Positions 1 through 8,165 of a stretch of 28,741 nt of DNA are shown in pieces. The DNA lies in NCBI GenBank assembly GCA_003184365.1, contig NKYR01000226.1:1-28741 (forward strand). Direction: 5' to 3'. The position numbers and the translations under genes were made by a program. The notes under the pieces are model-generated. The model searched no databases, was not told the DNA's origin, and was given only the letters and a program-made list of their open reading frames with translations. This stretch comes from Evernia prunastri. Its lineage: Eukaryota; Ascomycota; Lecanoromycetes; Lecanorales; Parmeliaceae. Position 1 is the first letter of the stretch. Each line of letters starts with the position of its first letter.

Positions 1-111
1 TGGTGCAGACCCCCTGCGGGGCCGACTCACAATGCACTAAAAAATTAAAGATGGCGCTAAATCGGCCTAAGCAGGGGGTCTAAAGCTATTGGAGACAAGG
101 CGCGGGTGCTG
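1..111. repeat. 111-bp direct repeat, copy 1
   Basis: Bases 1-111 are identical, base for base, to 761-871. The copy may continue left of the window. It ends exactly before the only ambiguous base (N at 112). Each copy contains an 11-bp inverted repeat (agaccccctgc at 7-17 and its complement at 71-81), so a small foldback element is possible. No coding potential is seen. An exact repeat abutting an N could be a real repeat or an assembly join; the sequence alone cannot decide. Confidence 0.9.
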
Positions 112-112
112 N

Positions 113-360
113 TCAAGCAGATTCCTCAATGTCCACCCGTTCTCCTTGATCACCAATTGTATATGATCGAGTTTCTGTTGATCTGAGCGCGGGGGACGAC
201 GATGAGATAACCGAGGTCGCTTTCTGGCTGTTCCTGTGTATGAAACGCGTTCTAGGCTCGAGTGGCGAGAATGTGGGGGGGAGTAAGGCGGAGGAGAGGA
301 AGTCGGAGGAGAGGAAGGCGGAGGGGGGCTACTTAGCGGCGAAGATGGACGGATGTCCAT
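113..360 (-). pseudogene. Truncated ORF 5' end, Ser/Pro-rich N-terminus
   Basis: A minus-strand reading frame starts at an ATG at 360 and runs to the N at 112. It encodes about 83 residues before entering repeat copy 1. The first 35 residues are Ser/Pro-rich low complexity. Then come a basic stretch (ARKRPRLSHRRPP) and a more ordered helical part (QKLDHIQLVIKENGWTLRNLL). The helical part recalls the N-termini of proteins encoded in fungal repetitive elements, but I cannot name a family. The frame is cut at the repeat/N junction, so it is a fragment or an assembly-truncated gene. Confidence 0.35.
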
Positions 361-760
361 TGTTGATGTAGTGAAGCGTGAGGAATAGAGAACGTGCTAC
401 CAGATACCAGACCATTTGTAAATAGACTATCATCGAATATCGAGCTAGCTATATAAGGTTAGCCTGGCACGTGGGAGGGAGTATGCTACTGTGGTCTCTG
501 GGTAGGAAAGCGGATGTTGGTGGTATTGTTGGAAAGTTGGACATATGCTGGAGCTGGCGCTTATCAGCTATGATATATTTATACAGATCACTGAGTGGAG
601 GACTCCCGGCATCATGGTAGATGTGATATCATGATGTATTTAGCTGCAATGGTCAATATTACCATAAATTTCGGTATTCTAACTAGCATCAATCGATTTT
701 GGCCGTAGCCTTGGCACATCTTGGCATATCTCGAATAGAATACAAGAAACTGGGGGTTTT
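361..760. other. Non-coding stretch between the direct repeats
   Basis: About 400 bases upstream of the truncated minus-strand ORF. The sequence is AT-rich, with several short ATAT motifs such as atgatatatttatacag near 568. No gene, RNA or clear terminal repeat was recognised. It could include the promoter of the truncated ORF. Confidence 0.4.
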
Positions 761-871
761 TGGTGCAGACCCCCTGCGGGGCCGACTCACAATGCACTAA
801 AAAATTAAAGATGGCGCTAAATCGGCCTAAGCAGGGGGTCTAAAGCTATTGGAGACAAGGCGCGGGTGCTG
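761..871. repeat. 111-bp direct repeat, copy 2
   Basis: Identical to 1-111. The sequence after it (gtaagtactctagggttagg, 871-890) differs from what follows copy 1 and includes two telomere-like TTAGGG-type units. The internal inverted repeat lies at 767-777 and 831-841. The copy starts with TG but does not end in CA, which argues against a small LTR. Confidence 0.9.
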
Positions 872-1084
872 TAAGTACTCTAGGGTTAGGGCTACTACTA
901 GCGCTCCCTCTAAATATTCATTTTTTAAATTTTTTAAAGGGAAGTCACAGCAACACTTTGTAAAAGCCTGGCGACCACGTTCTTTAGAAGAGATCAAAAT
1001 GAACATGTCTCGACATAATCATGTTGATACTATCACAACAATTATGTTTGTTTCGACGACGGATCGTATACGCATGACGCCTAA

Positions 1085-1267
1085 CCACTATTTCGACTTC
1101 CGAACATTGTTGATCTTAGATACGAGCAGTCATTATTTGAAATCCACGGTCTCTTCAACATCCCCGCTATCAACCTCAAGGCCTTCACCGCCTGGGTTGG
1201 GCTCGGAACAGGCGTCGCTATTGGCGTAATATGGGCCTACCGCTACCTTTCGCATAAATTTCGATAA
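1085..1267 (+). pseudogene. Remnant of a small membrane protein C-terminus
   Basis: An open frame after a TAA at 1082 runs to a TAA at 1265-1267 and encodes about 60 residues without an ATG. It contains NIVDLRYEQSLFEIHGLF, then a convincing single membrane segment (FTAWVGLGTGVAIGVIWAYR), and ends in a basic tail (YLSHKFR). The pattern of a 'DLRYEQS' stretch followed by a C-terminal membrane helix suggests the end of a small organelle or membrane protein. I cannot assign a family. No start or upstream exon was found, and it sits in repeat-rich DNA, so I treat it as a gene fragment. Confidence 0.3.
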
Positions 1268-1423
1268 TTCCATTTATCGCCCTCCGCCATTTCTGTGCTC
1301 TCTCCATTGCAAACATTTCGGACCGCGAGCGCTGGAAACATGAGTCTCGAGGTTGAAAACCGACCAAATCACCAACCGATAGCGTACCAAAAGCAGGGGA
1401 ATAAGGAAGTCTTCAATGGCTAG

Positions 1424-2799
1424 ATCGCTCGACGAATCGGAATCTACTTTTTCTTCCGCAACACAGAGGACAACAAGTCTAATGCTCTTGCGGCCTTGAT
1501 GTCGCTGCTGCTGCAGCTTTATACGCTTTCATCAACCCACGAGAACATCTCAGCATTAGAATACGATTTGGAAGCTCGAATGCGAAAATGCTTGACAAGT
1601 CATGAGAGCATCTGGGCTAGCTTTCAGAACTGGATTGTTACGCAAGCTCTATCAATACTGATTCTCTTAGACGCCTTGGACGAATGCAATGATCCGAAAA
1701 TGTTGTTAAGGAATCTTCTCAAACTTAGCGCCTCAGCCGATGTAAAAGTCATAGCGACCTGCAGACCTGGCGATCATCGTAAGGCGCTCGAAAGTCTGAA
1801 GGTCTCTCAGGATAAGTCGCAAAGTATTTCCATGACTGATGACGACGTTAGACGGGATATCATATCTTATCTGCGTGCAAAGGTCCCTAAGCTTGAAACG
1901 CTGGCACAACCTAAGCAGCAAGATCTTAAGCATCACGTCATTACTACGCTGACCATAAAGAGCCGAGGGATGTTTCTCTGGGTCTATCCTATGCTGAAAG
2001 TCTTGAAACACATGCCAGACACGGCTTCGATTCGCAAGGCTTTGAAGAATTTACCAGCAGGTCTTGAGGGAATGTACGAAAGAATCCTTTGGAGACTAGA
2101 GACCTCTTTGCCTCCGGAGGAGCTGATATACAGCAAGCGAGTACTTGCGTGGATAGTCGCTAGCAATAGGCCCATGCGCGTGGATACATTGCGAGAAGCC
2201 ATCGCATTAGAAGTAGCAAATGAGCAGATGGTAGCGGGCAACGATCTTGATCCTCCAAACGAGTTCCTTTACACCAAGAAGCAGATCTCTCGACTTTGCG
2301 GATCTCTGGTCAATATCAACCAAGATGACGAGATTATTCAAATGATTCACTTGTCAACCCGAGAGTCCTTGACGGATTTTGACTGTATGGCTGCTTGTGA
2401 GGCTGCTAGCTCCATTGCTAGCTTTCATATCAACATATCCTTTGCAGAGGCAAAGATGTGCGCAGTGTGCCTTGCGTCTCTGTCGTCTTCGACTCTAGGC
2501 TCGCTCTCGCAATATGAAGACGTCGCATGGTCGTCCCGAGACTCCGAAGTTGCTCGTATCAGGACGGAATATCCGCTCTTCGAATATGCGGTTCTCTATT
2601 GGCCAGAGTATCTGATACATCCTGTGAAGGAAAAATTCTTGCGACGAGCAACCTTGAAGATGCAATCTACTATCTCACTACAGAGAGTTCACTTCTTTGG
2701 CTCGAAGACTATTTACGACAGGCCGGCCCTGAGGTTCTCTCGTATACCGCTCAGCAATTTCGTAAATACTTCCCGGCAGCTCCTCGGCTCCATTCTTGA
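1424..2799 (+). pseudogene. NACHT-type NLR, P-loop missing and frameshifted
   Basis: The main frame opens after a TAG near 1424 and is readable to 2803. It begins with YFFFRNTEDNKSNALAALM, the strand that follows the P-loop in fungal NACHT NTPases. Next come a Walker B-type motif (ILILLDALDECND), a sensor-like segment (VKVIATCRPGD) and the NACHT-associated winged-helix region (RVLAWIVASNRPMRVDTLRE). Members act as cytosolic STAND NTPases in non-self recognition and regulated cell death. The P-loop and N-terminal effector domain are absent upstream. Near 2615-2655 the conserved reading switches frame: NLEDAIYYLTTESSLLWLED, typical of the family, is found in another frame, ending at 2799. The 5' loss plus the frameshift make this a probable pseudogene. 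Confidence 0.75.
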
Positions 2800-3024
2800 G
2801 TAGATGCAGTTACGACTTTACTTGAAGAATTTACAGGAACACTGTCACCCAAACCTCAAGCCGTGAATTTGTGCTTCACGTCCTAGCTTTCGAAGAGAGT
2901 CACTCTTCGAGGTATGCAACGACTGAAACGATTCCAAGAACCCCAGCCGGTCTCCGAAGAGACCCCAATTGCTGATTCGAGTCATTTTCTCAACACTGAA
3001 ACGAGACTCTGAGTATGGATTTAC

Positions 3025-3867
3025 GTGGATCAGAGAACACACAAAGTGTACATGCTACCAAGAATGTCGGATGACATTCGTTTAATGTGTCAAAATCTCG
3101 CTAATGGGATGAGGTCCAAACCTTGCGTAGATCTCGACGAGCCAAGTCCAAGTGGCGGCTGGGCTGTCCGCTCGGTCGACGTACGTACGGCTGTATCGGG
3201 TGTCTCTCATATTGCGGCGACTTTTTGTCCCAACGCGTTGAAGGGCGTCCGATCAGAATCCTTCTACAAGACATTTCTCAGGGAAATTGAAAATTCTGAC
3301 TCCATGAAAAGTACAGATATCTGGTACAATGAGGTGTTAGTAGACAGAGCTGAGGGACCTGAGACGTCAATTTTTCATGACAGGATAACAAATTCATCCA
3401 GCAGTGAGGGCCGTGGCGCTACGGTCAAGTTTAGGGACGACCAAACTCTGATTACTCCAGGAGGGGTCTTCGACATTCTTAGCGCAGAGAAGCTATCAAG
3501 CGATAGCATCTTCAGACCCTTGTCAGAACTTCAGAATCGAAATGACAGCGTTCAACCCGACACGGGTAGCAAAGGTCCAACACGACAACAGACTGGAAAT
3601 GTTAGACGATTCGTCTCGGATGCGGATTCTGACTATCGCAGTCGGGTCCTTTGCGTGGTACCAGATGCGCTCCAGGATCAGACCATGACGGATATCACCG
3701 TTGTGTGGCCTTCAAGCGAGGGTTCGCAAATTATGATCCTCTTGTTGCCGCAGGGGGAGAGTACAATGCCTGTGCTCATCACGTCTGGTATCGCAAGTCG
3801 CAGCCTATTAGATGATGTGTATTTTGAGATGACTGGTGAAAGTGGTGATGGTAGAACTAATACTTAG
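3025..3867 (+). CDS. Unrecognised protein, possibly an old NLR C-terminus
   Basis: A 280-codon frame opening at a GTG, with the first ATG at 3052; the frame is open upstream to a stop at 3010. I recognise no domain. It starts with KVYMLPRMSDDIRL and ends with a strand-rich part (SQIMILLLPQGESTMPVLIT). In between is a Ser/Asp-rich, probably disordered stretch. It lies 225 bases downstream of the broken NLR on the same strand, and its tail would fit a poorly conserved NLR C-terminal region. No ATG or splice acceptor clearly decides its 5' end. It may be a free-standing small gene or a detached part of the pseudogene. Confidence 0.35.
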   Translation: MDQRTHKVYMLPRMSDDIRLMCQNLANGMRSKPCVDLDEPSPSGGWAVRSVDVRTAVSGVSHIAATFCPNALKGVRSESFYKTFLREIENSDSMKSTDIWYNEVLVDRAEGPETSIFHDRITNSSSSEGRGATVKFRDDQTLITPGGVFDILSAEKLSSDSIFRPLSELQNRNDSVQPDTGSKGPTRQQTGNVRRFVSDADSDYRSRVLCVVPDALQDQTMTDITVVWPSSEGSQIMILLLPQGESTMPVLITSGIASRSLLDDVYFEMTGESGDGRTNT

Positions 3868-3919
3868 AAAGGTAAAATGAAAAAATAGAACCGAACAAAC
3901 AACCACATCAAAAGCAATA

Positions 3920-5080
3920 TCAAACTGCCATCTTATCCAAGAAGATCCTCACACCAGCCCCCTGTCCCGTACCCCCATCAAGCTCTTCAACCATCACCAA
4001 AGCCTTCTCCTTCAGATCTCTCAATATGACCTTGCAGTACTCAAAACTCCCGGTACTTTCCATATATTTGACGGCATACTTCTTGACTTCGTCGTCCGTA
4101 GTCTTCTGCTTCAGTATGTTGATCAATTGCCGGTTCTGCGGGTTGGAGCGTATGCTGTGGATGATCGGAAAGGAAAATTTCCCTTCGGTGAGATCCTCGC
4201 AGAGGCCTTTGTTCTCGGCGTATTCGGTGCTGGAGAGATTCATGTAGTCGTCTCGGATCTGGAAGAGCAGGCCTATCGTGTTGACCAATGGTACGAAGTG
4301 CCTAGGACGCGTATGGGTCAGTGCATGCTTGGCGTGTAGGGAGGTGGCCCACTTCTCATTGCGGCTTTCCGCCTGCATCAGCTGTATCGCCAGCCTGAAG
4401 AGCCCGCCGGTCTTGTTCCCCACCATCTCTAGATAGTCGTCTTCACTCGGGCACGTCAAGGTGTCCCGCCAGAAGAGGTCCATCCCTTGCCCTCGATGTA
4501 GATTGCAAAGTTCGTCCGAGTATATCTTGATGGCCCTGGGGTTCTCAAGCTTGAGGAGCTCTTGCAATGCGGCGAAGTAAACGTAGTTCGCAGAGTTGAT
4601 CGTCTGGGCCGTTCCGAAGATGCTGTGTGCGACTGGCAAACCGCGTCGTAGGATGGAAGAGTCTTCGACATCATCGACGAGCAGTGATGCCGTGTGCAGC
4701 ATCCCCACCACGTCTGTAATGATGGCAAGGCTCTCCGGCGGAACCTTGAGCCACGCATTGAACGCCTCGATGAGTTGTTTGCGTATGTCTTTTCCGGGGG
4801 AATGGAACAGGTACTCGTACGGTCCCATCACGATCCTTTCCTTCTCCTGCGACCAAGTCGTGCCGTTGACATGCTTCGCGATGTTTTCCGCGGAGCTGTT
4901 GGGGTCCAGCAGGGTCAGAGACGCCGTCGTCGACGGTTTCCTTCTGTGAGACATCCAGCTGCCTTCGGCGAGTGGCTTGAAGATTTGTTGTTGTGAGTGG
5001 CTGAAGTGACCGGTGCCAAGGCCCGTCGAGCTGCTGCGGGGCGGGATGGAATTCGGCGATCTGAAGCTGTCGGACACCAT
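3920..5080 (-). CDS. BTS1: Geranylgeranyl diphosphate synthase
   Basis: Trans-prenyltransferase that adds IPP to FPP to give GGPP for protein prenylation, carotenoid or diterpenoid synthesis. Landmarks are the first Asp-rich motif DDVED (residues 136-140), the GTAQTINSANYVYF and HRGQGMDLFWRD regions, and the second Asp-rich motif in FQIRDDYMNL. As unspliced DNA the frame is continuous at 386 codons, but 17 codons (+ strand 4302-4352) interrupt a conserved block. They fit an in-frame 51-nt intron (gtgggc...cctag) with a ctgac branch site; splicing gives NEKHFVPLVNTIGLL and a 369-aa enzyme. Start: ATG at 5080 with a variable Ser-rich N-terminus of about 70 residues. It is divergent from cdc14, so it is likely the primary-metabolism enzyme; no terpene cluster genes are nearby. 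Confidence 0.93.
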   Translation of the reverse strand: MVSDSFRSPNSIPPRSSSTGLGTGHFSHSQQQIFKPLAEGSWMSHRRKPSTTASLTLLDPNSSAENIAKHVNGTTWSQEKERIVMGPYEYLFHSPGKDIRKQLIEAFNAWLKVPPESLAIITDVVGMLHTASLLVDDVEDSSILRRGLPVAHSIFGTAQTINSANYVYFAALQELLKLENPRAIKIYSDELCNLHRGQGMDLFWRDTLTCPSEDDYLEMVGNKTGGLFRLAIQLMQAESRNEKWATSLHAKHALTHTRPRHFVPLVNTIGLLFQIRDDYMNLSSTEYAENKGLCEDLTEGKFSFPIIHSIRSNPQNRQLINILKQKTTDDEVKKYAVKYMESTGSFEYCKVILRDLKEKALVMVEELDGGTGQGAGVRIFLDKMAV

Positions 5081-5542
5081 GGTGGCGGTGACCGGGTATA
5101 GCTATCTTTTGCAAATATCTTACGGGTTTGGAGAAAAGCGGAGAGGGGGTTTGGCTATGATTGTGAGGTCCATCTAATGGGAAGATGGGTTATGGTGGGT
5201 TCGCTGCCTGGGGCCCCCATGCTGGGTGATCACACGCCCGGAGGAGAGAGGGTGCCAGACGTCATTATCCAACCGAATTGACAGGTTCCAAAGGTACAAT
5301 GGACATGTACATGTACCACTGACAACGTCGACCTGCAAGTTTGTAATGTTTCCAATTAATCTTAAATGCCTGAAGCCAGGCGAGTCGGCGAGTTAAACCG
5401 GTGTGACCGGGGCCCCCCCCTTGCCCACCCGGCGGGCGGATATCTTGGATGTCCCGCCAACAGCCATGTTTACAACTTGCCAAAAGTGTATCTAACAATA
5501 CCATACCAACTTACGACCCAAGTCAATTGTATCAATTCAGAA
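5081..5542. promoter_or_regulatory. Shared divergent promoter region of GGPPS and cdc14
   Basis: A 462-bp gap between the start codons of two divergent housekeeping genes. It contains a short C-tract (5411-5419) and no convincing ORF. The frame that ends in cdc14 exon 1 is open upstream to 5366, but that part shows no family conservation. No specific operator was recognised; co-regulation is only inferred from layout. Confidence 0.45.
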
Positions 5543-6432
5543 ATGGAGTCTTTATTATCGCTGTCCTTTGATTATCTATCTTCCTACGACGGAGTCAAGA
5601 TCAGAAAAGGTCTCCGCCAACTCGAAGGTCTCCTCGCGCAAATCTGCCTCTCAAGGACCCCCGCAGACCGACGGAGCTCCGTCATATCCAATGGGGCATC
5701 AAAGCAGACTACCAAAGAGCTCTCGTTGCTAAAAGATGATCCCGCATTCCGGGATTTCTTCAAGCTACAGGAAGGATTCGAGTGGAACGGTACTCCCGCC
5801 AACCGTCCTTGCCCTCTCCTCTTTGTACAGCGATGGCTGATCATTCTGCCATAGTTGCAATCAGACTGATAGCATGCCTGGAGCGCCTTCTGTCCAAGGC
5901 TTCGAACGGCCAGAACGACCTCCTCATCGTCGCGGCACTGGAGCTGCTGCAAGGCACCCTGCTCATCCACCCTCCCTCCCGCTCCCTCTTCGCTCGCGAA
6001 ATCTACATGAACTTGCTCCTCGACCTACTGGACCCCACGTGCTGTCCCGCGATCCAATCATCAACCCTGCTCACACTCGTCACGGCATTGTTGGCCACGC
6101 CGGCTAATACGAGGACATTCGAGACGCTAGATGGGCTGTTGACGGTTACGAGCTTGTTCAAGAGTAGGGGGACGAGCAGGGAGGTCAAGATGAAGGTGGT
6201 GGAGTTCCTATATTTCTACTTGATGCCTGAGACACCCGTGTCGAATGGCGCCGGGGTTGGACTGCACAGGAGTCCGAGTAAGAGAGTGGGTAGTGGAGAT
6301 GGAGGAGTGAGGCAAGCGGGGACGAAGACAACGGAGGAGAAGCAAAATTTGCTGGGGAGGCATCTGAGTAACGTGGAGGATCTGGTGGAGGATTTAAGGG
6401 AGAGCGCGCCGTTCGGAGCGTGTTTGGTGTAG
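5543..6432 (+). CDS. cdc14: Cdc14-like septation initiation network protein
   Basis: Fungal Cdc14 family in the fission-yeast sense: a small SIN protein that partners Sid1 kinase at the spindle pole body to trigger septation, not the CDC14 phosphatase. Two exons. Exon 1 is 5543-5789. The intron is 5790-5854 (65 nt, gtactc...catag, ctgat branch site). Exon 2 is 5855-6432. Splicing joins GFEWN to VAIRLIACLERLL and gives 274 aa, the usual family length. Landmarks are MESLLSLSFDYLSSYDGVKI, RKGLRQLEGLLAQICLS, LLKDDPAFRDFFKLQ and FYLMPETP. The ATG at 5543 is chosen because conservation starts there. The tail is a basic/Ser linker followed by LLGRHLSNVEDLVEDLRES. Confidence 0.92.
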
Positions 6433-8165
6433 AGGGTCCAGGATGCTATTTGGAAATGATACCATTGAGGGCATTGAGGGAGCGTGTGCATTGTGGGGGA
6501 GTTCGCTAGGATCCTCCATGGGTGTTATGAAAGAGCTTTTGGCGTCACATCATCATATCAGGATGCTAGCAAGAATGCTCTGCTGTTCGGCAGCTAAAGA
6601 AAGGAAGGGAGAAAGAAAGGAAGAAAAAAAGACAGACAGCATATTTTCATTGCAGATACAGTACGCTGACTTCACTCTCTGTCCGTCAAGCATTTCACGG
6701 CTCACTCACAAAGATTCTTCAATTGTCGACATGGCATAGCAAGGCACCCGCAACGAACCCGCCAAAAGACTAGGCATACTTTCTTCCCGTATCGCTAGGC
6801 TTTTCAATCCACGCATTTCCGGAAATGCTTTGTGCCCCGTCCGTCCGTCCAGTTCGTTCTACAAGAACGCTCCAATTTTGCCATGCTTGGAATGAGAATG
6901 GATAGGTACGCTAGCTTGCCAACGCTGACACTGTGGCAGCAGGACTTGGTCCGCTGGCTTCAGCTATTCTTTTCGCTGATCCTCTCTCTGACTCGACATG
7001 CAATGATGCAGATGGCCCTCGACAGTCAGGATCCACTGAAGAGACCCGTCTATGCATCGGTGTCATCACGCTACCTTAGATCAGTGTCTGATTTGGAGAA
7101 GTCTAGGGTCGAACACCCTGACAGTTCGGGTGAGTGCTTGGATAGGAAGATGAAGAAAGCTATCGTCGAACAATCATTGGGCAGAGAGAGGCATCAGCTC
7201 GGCACCTTGTGAAGCTCTAAACAGCTACTCGTTTTTATTCGGATTTCAACTAGGTCAATCTCCATTGGTTCACAGTCCGTAGAAGTAAGAGTTTGTATCT
7301 TGTGTGATGCAATAGAGCTGAGGTTTGCATTAACGAAGCGCTAGGTTCGGGAGTGAATGCTGGATTGAAGATTTGGGGCTGTAAATTCATTTGCGAACGA
7401 TACGTAAGGATTTCGGGTGCGCAGAATGAATACTGGATTGAGACTCGACCAGCTCTCGCATGGTACAGCTACGCTCTCAAGCATGCAACCTCACAGCGTA
7501 CTGCGGTGGAAGAGTCGGTGAAAGACCCATCGATACTACGGTAAGGTAGTGACTAGTGAGGTCATCTCTGTCGACCGAGGGGCCCTTCCGAGGTTCGGAC
7601 AAAAGCGCTTCTTTCTCGGGAGCATGAGCCACACAGTCAGCTTGATTACCTTAAACAACTATACCTACTTGAGCCATCTCGTTTTTAGCTCACGATCATA
7701 TGCAACGTTATACTCATCCTAGCATAGTCAACGTGGCTGCTGAAGAGTTTAAACAATCATTGGCCAATGAAGACTCCAGAGCCGAACTAAATTACCGAAC
7801 TAAGGGTGGCTGAGGCAAGCGAAATCGTTTAGCGTATGATGTTGTTCAAAAATTTCTAGTCTCAAAGTAAGAGTCAACTTACAAATAAACAATTCGTGCT
7901 CCCCGCCCGTTAAGGCATTCCACCCTAACAACCGCAGTCAAAATAACTTCAATAAGCACGACAAATGTAACCTCGTCAAGCGCGAGTCTCTGATCTAATC
8001 ATGCAGGTGCTGTGGCTCAACACTTTGGGTTCCATTCACCGCAATAAATCCACACTCGGACACTAATTAGGCCCATCAGTTGTGACATGGTATGATGACT
8101 TGCTTCAAGAATGCTGTCCATAAGAGAGGCGCGGTCCCATTGCAAACCGCCACCTCTAGCTTGTA
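6433..8165. other. 1.7-kb stretch without a convincing gene
   Basis: No recognised protein. The longest frame is 6832-7212 (+, about 126 codons from a GTG), with one hydrophobic patch (QLFFSLILSLT); I do not recognise it. A purine-rich run lies at about 6594-6640. The 3' part (7620-8160) is stop-rich in every frame. The last 300 bases probably contain the promoter of the downstream zinc-finger gene. Confidence 0.5.

Noticed and set aside
1..871. Small LTR element (TRIM/SMART-like) with 111-bp LTRs
   Set aside because: Repeats start with TG but do not end in CA, and no primer-binding site, polypurine tract or target-site duplication is visible.
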